In this document: one piece after another, positions 49,056 through 60,900 of the stretch
Layout: the number at the start of each line of letters is the position of its first letter
Numbering within the stretch: the first letter of the stretch is position 1
From: Glandiceps talaboti
Taxonomy: Eukaryota > Hemichordata > Enteropneusta > Spengelidae
Direction of reading: 5' to 3'
Length of the DNA stretch: 64,000 bases
NCBI RefSeq assembly: GCF_964340395.1
Contig: NC_135568.1
Location: 3,524,501-3,588,500, forward strand
The notes under the pieces: model-generated
Seen by the model: only the letters and a program-made list of their open reading frames with translations
What the model was told of the DNA's origin: nothing
Database searches by the model: none
Program-made: the position numbers and the translations under genes

Positions 49056-49776
49056 CACTGTAATATGCGATATACATCATGTACTTCTTTGAAGCTATTT
49101 ATTCACTTGTGTATTTCGTTTGATATCATGTATACTTTTCTAAGGGGCAACATCAAAAGTTCAATATAATATATCTAACTTAATTGCTTAAGTTAGGTCC
49201 CAGACCCCCCCCCCCCCATCTAACCTAACTGACCTAAAATTGAAAATCGTTTCAGACTCATACTGTATACTTCCACTTTCAAACAACGTATGAATATACT
49301 ACTGAATTATAAATAAAAACAGAAAACCATTTTAACTCAAAAAAATACTTTTATTGATAACCAACAGAACACAACAACACTGAATTTACACGTCGTCACA
49401 TTGATTACTAAGTAATACTGGTATGTCTGGTTTCACTTTCTTTCTTTTTTGAAATGGGAGACATTTCGTGAGTGGGTGTAGGCTCATCAGCAACACTTTG
49501 ATCGGATGATTTTTGTTTAACTGAAAACATATTTCAAAATAGATTGTTTCGACTCGACCTCCTGGGACATGAACTCGGCTAATGACCGTCGGTCATTTTT
49601 GTATTTGGCATGCCACAACTTCGTTGCGCTTTCCTATACATCGGCCCAGGATTTGCCCTGTTGTTTTTTTATATTTAACCAAATCTTGTTTGTTAGTTTC
49701 TGGAAGTCGTTCGAAGGGCATTTATAAATGTCCATTGTGTGAGGAGAACATTATGGACCAGGAAATTGTACGAACC

Positions 49777-49956
49777 CTGATTAAAATCCGATGTAGATGT
49801 CGGCTAATCGTTCATTGCTATTTTACCTTCGTTATTTTATCGCCTCCTCTGAGGCTAAAAAATGTAAACATGTGCCAAGAAGGTCAATTCAGGAAAAATA
49901 ACGAAGGGAAAATAGCAATGAACGATTAGCCGACATCTACATCGGATTTTAATCAG
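49777..49956. mobile_element. Near-perfect palindrome with 62-bp arms
   Basis: The left arm CTGATTAAAATCCGATGTAG...TTCGTTATTTT (49777-49838) and right arm (49895-49956) are reverse complements apart from one base (ACC/CCC), with a 56-bp spacer. Such identity suggests a young foldback or recent gene conversion between arms. Confidence 0.85.
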
Positions 49957-51278
49957 ATTGGAACCCTTTGTGTCTCGAGGCGACGCCAACTGAAATGTGC
50001 GTACGCACACTCTGGATACCCAGATACCTATTTTGCAGCGAATTTGAAAGCTGAACCGCGTACCGCTGATAAATCGGACCGACTGTACGCAGTGTTATTG
50101 GTAAAAGCAGCCTTGAAATTGTACTAAATTTGCCAAGTATGACGTTAAATCGTTTTTGACGGTTGAGAAATTAATTTGTCCACCCCCCCCCCCAAAAAAA
50201 AAAAAAAAACTAAACCAATTAAGTTTTTTTGTAAACATCGATCTTTTGACATCGCCCCTAAAGAAGCCAAAAACACTATACAGTTACAACCACCTATGAC
50301 CTGTAAGTGAACTCTGAATATCCGGGGTATGGTGGTGGCATGATAATCGTTCAACATGTTAAAGCATACATAGGCGTTCGTTTTATCTCTTCAATGTATA
50401 TGATTCAAGCTGGCAGGTGGACAAGTACTGAATTATTGGTTCCGGATCGCTGACTGCTGGCAGGTCCTGAAAGGATTTTATAATAAGAAAAAATAATAGC
50501 ATTATATATACATGTTCCATCCAGATCGTATATACTAACAATGTTGGCCTGATTCCACCGATTACCACTAGCTGGAAACTCCGTGTGTAGGGGTAAATGG
50601 CTGCTTGCAATGCGGTAAAAATAAAAGTACCGCAAAAATATTTTTAAGTCTATTTTTTCGCAAACACAACCAACGGCAAATATACTAGCATGGGGTTTAG
50701 ACAACTACATTCTGAGATATAAGTTTTTACATTATAGGCGGATGGTGCACATTGATGGAATAAAAAAATATATTTCCACGAACGAGTCAGATATAATAAT
50801 GGTAACGAACAATGTGAAAACTTAAGTAACGGTGGATCGGAAACGCAGACTGTCATGTATCATATTTGCTTTCCTGGCACAATTAAAGCAATTTCGAAGA
50901 TTTTTGTCCTATAACACATGTACATTTCTAAGATAGTTACAAATTTACACCAATATCTACGAAACAATAGCAAATCGAAGGCAGTATGTGTCCCCGTCAA
51001 CCATATGTAATTTTTGATATGTCACAGCAAACACCATGGACTCCCACATTCATATTCACAGTCATGTTAATCACATTGGGATGTGCAGTAGGAGAAATAT
51101 TAGAGACGCTTTTTTACATAGTACAGGTGTTCATGTTAAGTTTTAGGAGCAGACATTTGTGAGAGTAATACAAGTTTTAACAAATTATTATCATAATGTA
51201 TCTATTATAGTACTTCATTTATTTTTTTCTCATGATCAGTGCTAATCTAATGATCCTGTATTCTCACCCTGGGAAGGC

Positions 51279-54178
51279 ATGTCAATACTAGAGTCCTTTC
51301 GTAAGTGGAGTCCCCACGAACTATCTAGTTGCGATGTTCAAAGGTGCAAGAAACTCTACAATAAAGGAAGGAAAGATGGCAAACTGCCAAATAATCGTAT
51401 CCAGATCCAGCTGCTTGGAGACTGCAGAGCAGGGAAAACGAGTCTCCGAAAGAACTTGATGAAAGAGAGGTTTGACCCAGAAGAAGGAAAGACAAAGGGC
51501 ATAGATATTCAACAAACTACAGTAGATGATAAATGGTGCATACTAAAGACTAATCTCAGCAATTATTTCAAAGATGGGTTATTATGGTATATTGCAGTAA
51601 CCTTATCAGGAGAGCGAGATGAGAAAGAAAGAAAACAAACTGCAGGATGGCGAGATAAATGTAGATCGTTGTGGTCCTTAACTGTGATGTTCCTAATTGC
51701 AGCTCTCTGCAGATTAATCTATTTTCTCTTACCTTTGACAAGCAAGGTAGCCATGACAACGTTGTTGTGTACACTTTGTTTGTTCCTTGTTGCTGATGGC
51801 CTTGCTGCCTACCGATATGGGGGTAGTTTTGTTTTGTTTGTACTTTCACATGATGCTATTTTAAGGACTCTTGCCAATTTTGGTGTGTGCAGAAGCACTA
51901 AAATCATGGATTGCCCTTGTTCATCACTTTTTCTATGTGTCATTCTCGCGTTTTTCTTCTTAGGGGTAATATATGCAACAGGACTTCGTACAGGCATGGC
52001 AATCGCATTCAGTAGTATGCTTATACCTATAACCAACAACGAAATTAAGACTGGTTGGTATAGATGGCTTCCAACGGATGCTAGTATTACTAATATCCTT
52101 GAGCAGGGCAAAATCAGTTTTGGAGGTTGTTGGGGAGGATTACTCTTCATTATGATCATGAGATTGAAGCTGTTAAAGACATCAACTCGTATGGAACATC
52201 TGGTTGAATTGTTTGCTCCAGTATTATGGCTTGTCTTTTTTTTCTTATCATTTTCATTGTTTGACTTTAAAACTGAAATATTTCACTTCAAAGAAAGTAG
52301 ACTTGCCTGCACTGGGTTTCTCTCTTCCTTTGCACTATTGGCTGGGCTTCCTTTTGGAAGATTGGTCCATTCCAAATTCGATGTAAGCCATTTGAAATTT
52401 CTACCACTGACCATCATTTTTGGTGGACTATGTGCTTCTGTTTGTGGCATGACGATTCCATATGATCGAGACATTTCTTCATGCATTGCTATCTTTGTCT
52501 TTTTGCTTTTGGTGGGAGCAGAGATTTTCCGAAAATTATGGTATAACAGTCCTGCCCACGTTGATGAAATTACTTCACATCTGGTGCAATGCCATGTACT
52601 TCGCCGGAAATCACTTTCCATGACTCTGAATTTCTGGGACTTTGGTGGAGATGAGTTTTACTATTATTCCCATCATGTCTTCATAGCCAATACAGCTTTG
52701 TTTCTGTTAGTGTTTGATATGAGAAAATTCAAGGATGCACACAACAGGGATAAAGAACTTGAACGACTTGTGTTTTGGTTACATTCAATAAATACTAATG
52801 CTTCCAATCTCTCTTCTCTGATCTTTCTTGTTGGAACTCACAAATATTTTGTCTCAAAGGAAGAACAGAGAGATATTGCTTTGTACATAAAATCAAAACT
52901 ATACGATGTGAATTCCGTGTACTGCAATCGACTAGTGATTAACGAACAAGACAATACACCCTTATTTGTGGTGGAAAACTCTCAACACGCCGATGAAAGC
53001 GACGTGAAGAACCTGCAACATATGATATTGAAACATTCAACTGAAGCTGACTTCATGAACGAAGAATTCCCAATAAGATGGCGTTGTTTTATTGACTGTG
53101 TTCACCAGGGCTTTGCTAAACCTAATCTTCTTAGTACATTTACTGAATACCTAGGTAACAGTCGAACTGAGAGAGCAAAAAGTGTAATTCCCTTTGACGA
53201 TGTGTATAAGAAGGCAAGGACCAATTGCGGAATTGAAGATAAACACGACATGAAAGCTATGCTCGAATTCTACCATCAGAGGGGTGACCTCATGTATGTT
53301 CCTGATGACCCATGTCTTTCCAAGTATGTCATTCTAAACCCAAAGGTGCTCATAGACGCCATGTCAGCCATCATCAATATACCCGATGAAAAACACAGGC
53401 AACCAAAAATGGCAGACAAATGGAATAAACTAAAATCGAGTGGAATCATCCACCAAAAGCTTCTGATATCATTGTTACAGACTCTTTTAAAAGATGTCCA
53501 AATTCTTGTTAAATTACTGCAGTTGTACGACTTCATCTGTCCACTTGACGAAATGGATGAAACATCTCCGGAACATATCGCGACAGAGTACATCATACCA
53601 TCGATGAGACCTACTTGTGAAAACCCTGAAACGTTGGGTCCTAGAAAACCTTACAGTATGTTTTACTTCGACTTTGGTTACTTCAGACCAGATGCAATAT
53701 TCTGTAGGTTGATGTCAAGATGTGTTCAAATGGCACACTATTCCAATGTATATAAAATGCAGGACATTTTAGTAAAGATGGCCAGTTTTCGTGCAGATTG
53801 GAAATTGAGCCCCATTTGATCGAGCAGCATCTAATCAAGGTTGCTATCAAGACCGTTAGAGGTACGAATCCGTTTACTGTCCTCAGTATGCTAAACAAAA
53901 ACATCGAGGACATCACGAAACGAGACTGTCCTAATTCCAACTATAAATGTGGAGTCCTGTGTCAGATGCCAGTCACCCATCCAACAGGTCTACATGAAGG
54001 TTGTCCTAATAAGAAAATGCATCATATTCTTCCACTAGCATCACCGTCAATGGATGTCACATTCCCTGATGATCTTATTGGTTCCGAAGTTGTAAAACAC
54101 TGCAATGGTGAAGAACAGGTTATATACCTTGTGGAACCAAAATGGGGCTTGTCTAAGCGTCTGGTACGTTGTATGTAG
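51279..54178 (+). CDS. ROCO (Roc-COR) GTPase with multi-pass membrane insertion; frameshifted
   Basis: Single large exon. Frame 1 (51279-53819) gives 846 residues. Residues 41-56 form the beta1/P-loop LLGDCRAGKTS and 72-80 a switch I-like TKGIDIQQT. About residues 130-420 carry some 9-10 hydrophobic spans. The G domain then resumes with LNFWDFGGDEFYYYSHHVFI (G3, 450-469), a LFLLVFD strand and LVGTHKY (G4, 517-523), followed by COR from about 640. Near 53754 the COR homology shifts to another frame (KNAGHFSKDGQFSCRLEIEP...) and runs to the TAG at 54176, for about 966 residues. An in-frame stop at 51243 supports ATG 51279. No LRR, ankyrin or kinase domain is present. Roc-COR proteins usually dimerise and hydrolyse GTP; this one is predicted membrane-bound. 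Confidence 0.85.
53756..54178 (+). pseudogene. Frame-shifted 3' part of the ROCO COR domain
   Basis: A frame open from 53756 continues COR-like sequence (RLEIEPHLIEQHLIKVAIKT and onward) that the upstream frame loses. The switch coincides with the AAAA run at 53754-53757, so one missing A explains it. Listed separately because an automatic translation of the upstream frame ends wrongly at 53819. It may be an assembly indel, an allele or a true inactivating change. Confidence 0.7.
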
Positions 54179-54201
54179 TATTACTACAAAACTAGAGAGG
54201 C

Positions 54202-54207
54202 AATAAA
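54202..54207 (+). terminator. Polyadenylation signal AATAAA of the ROCO gene
   Basis: AATAAA begins 24 nt after the TAG that closes the shifted frame, with GT/T-rich sequence (AAAGTGTCAGTAAAG, then TTGACTTTTATGTCT) behind it. This supports 54178 as the real gene end and hence the frameshift interpretation. Confidence 0.65.
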
Positions 54208-54604
54208 GTGTCAGTAAAGTAGTACATTGACTTTTATGTCTCATGCAAGGTTTTTGTTACAAATTGTTTAAAACAAAATACAGACTCTGATAGTGCACAA
54301 GCATACGATATGATATATTTTATGTCATTGTGGAAACAAGTTAATGTCACTGTCGGATGAAACACGATTCAAATTTTCGTTAAATTTGTATTCACAGTGA
54401 GATAAAATATAACATTGGTGTCCGTGCGCATGCTCTGTTTGTAATTGCTAACAAAAATGTTGTGGGAGACGTAAGAAACATCGTATCGCCTATTCATTTG
54501 AAACTCTGAACGCTCTATAGTATGTATTTATTAAACAACTCTGGCTAATATACAGAGGACATGGGTTTGAATCCGACACCTGTCACTTTGTTTTCCTCAA
54601 TTGA

Positions 54605-54608
54605 TGTG

Positions 54609-54640
<32 letters not shown>

Positions 54641-54650
54641 TGCTTGCGTG
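54605..54650. repeat. (TG)n(CGTG)n microsatellite
   Basis: Alternating TG, then CGTG tetranucleotides. An alternating purine-pyrimidine tract with Z-DNA potential. Confidence 0.95.
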
Positions 54651-55241
54651 TTAACTGTACCTTAAATGTTACATATCTACAATACACGTTAACATCTGGC
54701 TTTGTTTATGTGTTGCATTTTATCATGCAAATTATAATTTGCTTCTCCTTTGTACACAGGTGAAGACAGTCCAACCACAAGATACATGATATTCAAGCAA
54801 CCCCCCCCCCCAAAGGTAATAGACTCAATGCCAGGTTTTCTCATGTGCAGCATATCATTAAGTAGAGCACACTATTGTTTTATTTAAATGCAAAATCGCT
54901 TGGTTTTTCGAGAAGAATAACGCTGATAAGTTAAGTACCAAGATGTTGAATTATAATGTTAGTTAATATTTTGTCATTGGCAATGAATATGAAAAGTTTA
55001 CATCCCCCCGATCTCTTGTCCCTGTTCCTTGTTTTGTTTTGATTTGATTACTGAATTTGATCGTGTATTTTCTTCTTCAGAAATATGCAATCAGGAAAAA
55101 CGGTCCGAAACTACATGGATGGCTCTGCCAACGACTGCACTTGAATATCAGGAAACCTCGTAGTACTACGCATTCTCTCGTCATCACCATCAATGATAAT
55201 TTATGACAAGTGTGTTTAAAAATTACTAGTAGTATCATTAC

Positions 55242-55430
55242 GTTAGATACTATAGAGGGAAGTCTGCCTATTTCTTCACTCATCACCAAGAAAACTGTCA
55301 TAAATGTTCACTTATTCCTCGGACAATTCAAGAGTGGAATATTTTACTATTATTTCCATCCAAAAAAGCAGAGATAACAGACAAATTCAAATCTTTCCTT
55401 ACAAGCATCGATGATCATATCATAGCATAG
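55242..55430 (+). mobile_element. C-terminal fragment of a non-LTR retrotransposon ORF2
   Basis: A frame from 55242 to the stop at 55428-55430 reads VRYYRGKSAYFFTHHQENCH, KCSLIPRTIQEWN, and ends with a KFKSFLTSID stretch. The (F)xPRTIxEWN motif followed by a short helix with FK..L is the usual C-terminal end of LINE (jockey/CR1/RTE-like) reverse-transcriptase proteins. Only about 62 residues remain, 5'-truncated, as expected for a dead copy. Confidence 0.65.
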
Positions 55431-56334
55431 AGCTCATATCATAGAGCGTGCTTACCTGAATACTGGTGAAGTCAGAAGGACGCCACCAGCATCACTCATG
55501 TGTTATAAAATACTTTGAAATAGCGTGACTATTGAGTAGCTCTGTGCGTTCATATACCATATGTGGTCCATGATGGCCATATGAACGCATACACACTTAT
55601 ACAGCAAGCTGTTAACCAGCTAAGCCGCCGAACAGCTAAAAATCTAGCCAGACAGACAGGTCTAGACAGACAACCAGACAGAGGTCCTGATCAAAACACG
55701 GTGGAAAATAATACGACTTGTGCCTTGGTGCATGAAATTGCAAGTGTTTTGGAAATGTGAAGGAATGCAGACAACACCTTCTCTCGACAGAACACGATAC
55801 TATCACAACATAAAAATAATTTAATATGCACAAGAATATCATTCATATTCACAACATGTCTTCTTAATTCATAACAGTATGTAAAATTGCATTACATATG
55901 CACTTTCTATCCAAGTATTTGCATTTTTGAAATGGAATTTTGAGGACCAACGTCGATTGCTAAATATCATTATTCAAATTATGCATTTAATTATGCAAAT
56001 CTTACATATAATGTGCACAAGATATATATAGTAGGATGATACGAGCATATCCACAACATTTGATGAAATTCTGAGTTAGCATTGATGGGATTTCCTCTAA
56101 CACTACTGAGAATTCAAATAAATCAAATGATAATCAAGTTTTACCAATCAAATCTATGATCAGATGATCCATTATGTATATTTCAAGGTTTGTTGACATT
56201 TTGGGCTACCATTGTGAATTACAAGTTTGCAAAACAGTTATGAAATATGCAGGTCATGCTCATCTATACAAGATGTAGCAGTCATAGTATAATCAATATA
56301 TTCTCGACTTATCATTAATTATATGCAACAGTCA

Positions 56335-56560
56335 GATGTTATTCCCCAATATTTCTTCGTTCAGCCAAGATAAATACGAATGACTTACGGGGACTTTGTC
56401 ACTAATTAGAGTCACTGGACAAGTAGTGACAAAACCCTTTGATAAGGAATATTTTCCGAGAGCGACAGAATGAAGAAAAATATTTGAAAATAACTTAATT
56501 ATACCAGTGCCAGTAATATCAAAGAAAAATCAGGGAACGTAATGGCAATTTTGAGCGTTT
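56335..56560. repeat. Interspersed repeat family, copy 3 (opposite orientation)
   Basis: The reverse complement of copy 2: GTTCAGCCAAGATAAATACG, ACAAGTAGTGACAAAACCCT, TACCAGTGCCAGTAATATCA and AAGAAAAATCAGGGAACGTA. Three copies within 13 kb indicate an abundant family. Confidence 0.7.
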
Positions 56561-57249
56561 TGACTCATATTTCGAACACAGCAGAACCAGCGACGTAGAC
56601 ACGCGTTGTCATGACGTCGAACAACCGGGTATAAATTCCATATTTCTTTGTTTAACTTGGCTTGTGTATGGTATAATGGAAAATATATCCCATAATATCA
56701 AGTGATCGATATCAGTTATACAAATTTGCTAATGTTATGGAAGTCGTATCAATCATGTCTAAAGAACGTAGACCCTACTTCGTGTAGGGTCTGTGTATAA
56801 ATATATCCATTTCGTTAGCTGACAGCTCGATAGGTTAATGTAAGAAATTATGCTAATTAGACGTGTACTATGTAATAAGTCACGCCAATCATATATCATT
56901 CTATATAAGGAATATGAGTCATATTACGTACGCACGCACGCATATATGTATGTATATGTGTATCAGCGTTGGTCTTTTGCATTCATTTATTAGCTCATCA
57001 CGACTTTGTCTGAAATGGAGATTGATAGTCCTGCTAAGTAATACGATATATGATGTTAAACGGTGAAACGTGTACATATGCAGTTTCAGTGGATTTGAAG
57101 CACTTCATACAGTATGCTACATGATAAATATAAACCCCGATAAAGTCTGCTAGTCTTGAAAAAAAAATCATTAAACGTGGTGTCCTTTTTTAAAAGAGAG
57201 GTAGAGTATCTGTATGAAACAACCTGTATGAGCTTATACAACTAGAATC

Positions 57250-57561
57250 ATGTTTTATCCTGAGAAAATGTCACCTTTTAAACTTGTGTTTGGAGTGACA
57301 ATGGCTGCTGTGTTGCTTCGTATGTGTTTCACGATGTTCTGGGAGGGTAATCAAGCAATGCACCTTGTCGCCGGTGGAAGATCTACGATCAAAAACATGT
57401 TAAAAGGACTTAACATTGCACTTGGAGAATCAAACCATACAAACTTGAACACGTCAGAGGATATAATGCATACAACGGAGTTTTATAACACAACATTAAT
57501 GAATGAGATTAGAACTGAAGGCGATGAAGAAATAGACCCAGAATATGACAGAAAACATAAG
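57250..57561 (+). CDS. O-FucT-like exon 1 (signal anchor and stem)
   Basis: Encodes MFYPEKMSPFKLVFGVTMAA and onward through the membrane anchor to EIDPEYDRKHK at donor ATAAG|GTAATT, phase 0. A second Met at residue 7 is an alternative start. Confidence 0.78.
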
Positions 57562-57896
57562 GTAATTATTCAAATTTTTAATAACACGTACCATATGAAT
57601 TGTTAAAAGAGCTAACGCTGTTTTTTCTTGTCACAACTGAAGTTTCAACAACGTTTACATGTGTATGGTTATTGTAAGGTTTGTGCGCATATATGAATTG
57701 TTACTAAGGTGGTTTTGTTCAAACCCTTTCTATGATAAGTTCATTTCGAATTCTGATAATGTAACTTATTTAAATGACTTAGCTTCATTTATTTATTTTG
57801 CAATGAAAAATAGAGAAGAATTTCCCTCTATGAAATGAAACGTTTGTATTATTGTTTGCTCTTTGGGCGTGTGACCTTATTGTTTTGAAATAAACA

Positions 57897-57950
<54 letters not shown>

Positions 57951-60900
57951 GCTGATCTATGCTAACGACTCAAAGATAGAACAAAATGAAATATCAATTT
58001 CCTCAAGATGATTTCTTTAAAAGAAAATAACACCATACGAGTACGAAATGAGTACAAAAGATAATACCACCGTAGGAGTGAGCAATGAGTAAAAGAAACT
58101 AGCTAGGTGGAATTTTTTTAACTTGATGGTAGTTTTTCCAGGGGTATGAATACATTGTTTAAAACAAGATGATTCAAATATTAATATGCAAATTTGGCCA
58201 ACAGACATGGACAATTATCAAACAAAGCAACAGCATGGGTTTCAATTTAGACAATTGTGCTACAACGTCATTAACCATATTTTCACAGATGAGAGATGTT
58301 GTATATTTACTTGTTCTGGGGATTCCCGGGTTTTGGGTTGAAAATTATTCACTTCTGAATCAATCACACTTTCCTTTTGAGACGAAGTAATAAGGAGTAG
58401 ATCCCATTCAATGGTAGTTCAATTGTTTCACTAGTAAGTAACATGCTCATGGTGACACTTGAATTTGGAAATAGACAAAACATTTCTCAAACAGTCTGTA
58501 TTTACCATATCTAACGTTAACGTCACGGTGATAGAGGTTATAGAGGTCTACCTGTACGTTATGGTAATCTGGGTATTCAGCAGGGAGAGGAACTGCAACA
58601 GTGTGGCTTGCTTGTCCTACCGCCAACTTTGACTGTTCGAACGTTCGTTATTGTCTAATTGACAGAACACCTAACCCCCCACCACCACCACCACCACCAC
58701 CACCACCATACCACCATAATGCTCCTTAATGCGATTTTAAATAATTTACGGAATACACAATATGAATATAAAATAAATTTGACAGCGATTGGTGCGACCG
58801 AACTCTGATGATATCTAACAAGAATGTCAAATTGACAGACACAGGGGTGCACTTCTATCCTAATAACCAAAATAAATTCCTCAAAATTGCACAATAAGTA
58901 ACTGTGTTACAATAACATCGAGCCAGCCAAAGGACATAATGTGAAAACAAACCTGTCATACTTAAGCGAGCACCTCTCCGAAATCTGTGAGTAGACCGTT
59001 GGTTTACTCTCACCAAACTTTGCTAGGCTAGATCCCTTTCTGCGCTTTTATTTAGTTTTGTCCTTCACCGGATACACATACAACCACACGACGATATGAA
59101 AGAGACGAGCCATCGTCGCAAACCACGGCCTGTTTTACGGCACCGTTCTTAACACGCTGTCTTTATTTCGAAGTGTAGCGGAAGAAATAACAGCTCTGGT
59201 TTGCGAGAATGGAGACGAGCGTAATGTTTCTGAAATTGTGTGACTGGGGGACTGACAAATAGCCAAAGCGGAGCTAATTTCGTTTCATTTTAACAAACGC
59301 TTTCGAACTTTTGAACCGCAAGTAAGGATGGAACAGATAGAAGGACAGACAAATATTGCAGCTATGTCAACACCCCTTTACGACGGTAGTATGGATGTAG
59401 TTTTAGTCTTCAATTACTGTTAGCCTTGCTCTGAATTCGAAGCTTAAAAGCAAACACCAAACATGAACAAAATGCAACAGAAAAGCTCTTATTGACAAAG
59501 ACAAACATCTGCTGCATAAGAGCTAATCCCACATTATTACATATCGGTATGAATTATAAAACACATATTTGGCATCATATTGTGAACGATAGTAAAATAG
59601 TAGGCAATTGTTTACATCTAGTTCGTAATGCATAATCATTCAGATATCCACAATTGTTCAAATCTTCGTGTTCGTATAAATTCGTAAAGCACAATTGTTC
59701 ATATTATTAGTGTTCGTAATGTACACTTATACGAAAAGTCATATTTGACCACATCTTTCCACCAGGGTAAATCTTGGGCAGAGGATGTGTAAATGTGGTG
59801 AGTATGAGACGAAGTACCACCTTGACTTAATTTACCCCCGGTGATCTATCACCTGGGGGTTGTAGACAGTCACAAAAGTGGTACTGCGTCTCGTACTACC
59901 CCTGGACAGAGATGGTGGTTAGGTGGGTCACAGGTAGGGTAAATAAAGGTTGGGTAAAGGTGGGTAAATTGGACTTTTCATATTAAATCTACATATTCGG
60001 AATTCGTATAATGTAATGCACAGCGTGGAAATCCAATGTGAACAGGACGATAGAGTGAGACCACTATACATCATAACTAACTCACCCATGTGTTTGTTAG
60101 TATTTACATGTCGTTTTTATTTTTTGTCTGCTATACACACATGTATCTATTTTGTCAATGACAGTCATATATCTATTTTGTCTAGCAACACATCGATTGA
60201 TATCACGAGTTGAAGTTATCAGTTACTGTTGATACAACGCCAATTTTAAATCTATTGGCAATCAATCAATCAATCAATTAATTAATAAATTAATTAATTA
60301 ATCACAAAGAATTCCTATCGCGCTAGACTCTAAAAACATAGCTCTGTTCAATGGCGGCAAACGTGTCAATCCACGTCGAATGACCCTGTAACTTCAGGCC
60401 ACTAAAAGAATGTAGTAGTCTGAGTTGTAACAGCTGTCCGTAAGCTTAATGTTTTGGAAAGTGTCCAGATTTGAAGGGTGTCTACATGTATATCAAACAG
60501 TAAAGAACCACAAATTTAAGGAGCACAGTTTGAAAAGTTCACCTTTTGTCTTGTCTTGCAATTGTCGAAAATATCAAATTGCTGTTAGCTAAACGAAGGG
60601 AAAACATAGGTGTGTACATTTGGAGTATGTCACAGATGTAGGGTGAAGTGTTGTCATTGGGAGCTTTGTACTGTAGAATAAATGTGTAGTGTATTCAAAA
60701 GTGAACACTGTAGAGTCTGAAGGATAGAAGCAATTATTTTTCCTATGGTCTATTTTGAATTGTGTTTAATATTGGTGTACACTATTTTCTTTCCTGTCAA
60801 AGACATCGATTTCATACCAAAATAAAATGTCGATCATTTTTCAACAGAATTCCGAATTCACGGAAACAGACGTTACCGGTACCCGTAATGCAGACCAGCG

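Larger units (their letters stand above)
46886..51278. other. Intergenic interval between P450 and ROCO genes
   Basis: A divergent gene pair shares this interval. It holds interspersed repeat copy 2, a possible plus-strand 5' exon near 47.9 kb, a (CATA)n run at 48651-48682, a 46-bp tandem array, a C run at 49205-49217 and a 62-bp-arm palindrome at 49777-49956. No convincing coding exon was seen. Confidence 0.5.
54208..57249. other. Intergenic interval between ROCO and O-fucosyltransferase-like genes
   Basis: No intact gene was recognised. It holds a (TG)n(CGTG)n tract, a C run near 54801-54810, a retrotransposon tail at 55.24-55.43 kb, interspersed repeat copy 3, and a (CGCA)-rich patch near 56930. 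Confidence 0.55.
57562..60847. other. O-FucT-like intron 1 content
   Basis: A 3.3-kb intron without recognised exons. It holds a (TTGA)n tract, a (CCA)n tract at 58681-58717 and an AATC/AATT repeat at 60260-60302. Confidence 0.6.

Noticed and set aside
49582-49929. 115-codon plus-strand frame
   Set aside because: It runs through the 62-bp-arm palindrome, so its length reflects the repeat. Cys residues such as CPLCEENI looked zinc-finger-like but no full motif follows.
51321-53940. Minus-strand frames opposite the ROCO exon
   Set aside because: Antisense shadows of the ROCO coding sequence without family features.
54555-54590. tRNA-like B box (GGGTTTGAATCC)
   Set aside because: No matching A box, acceptor stem or anticodon arm could be placed upstream. 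At most a decayed SINE trace.
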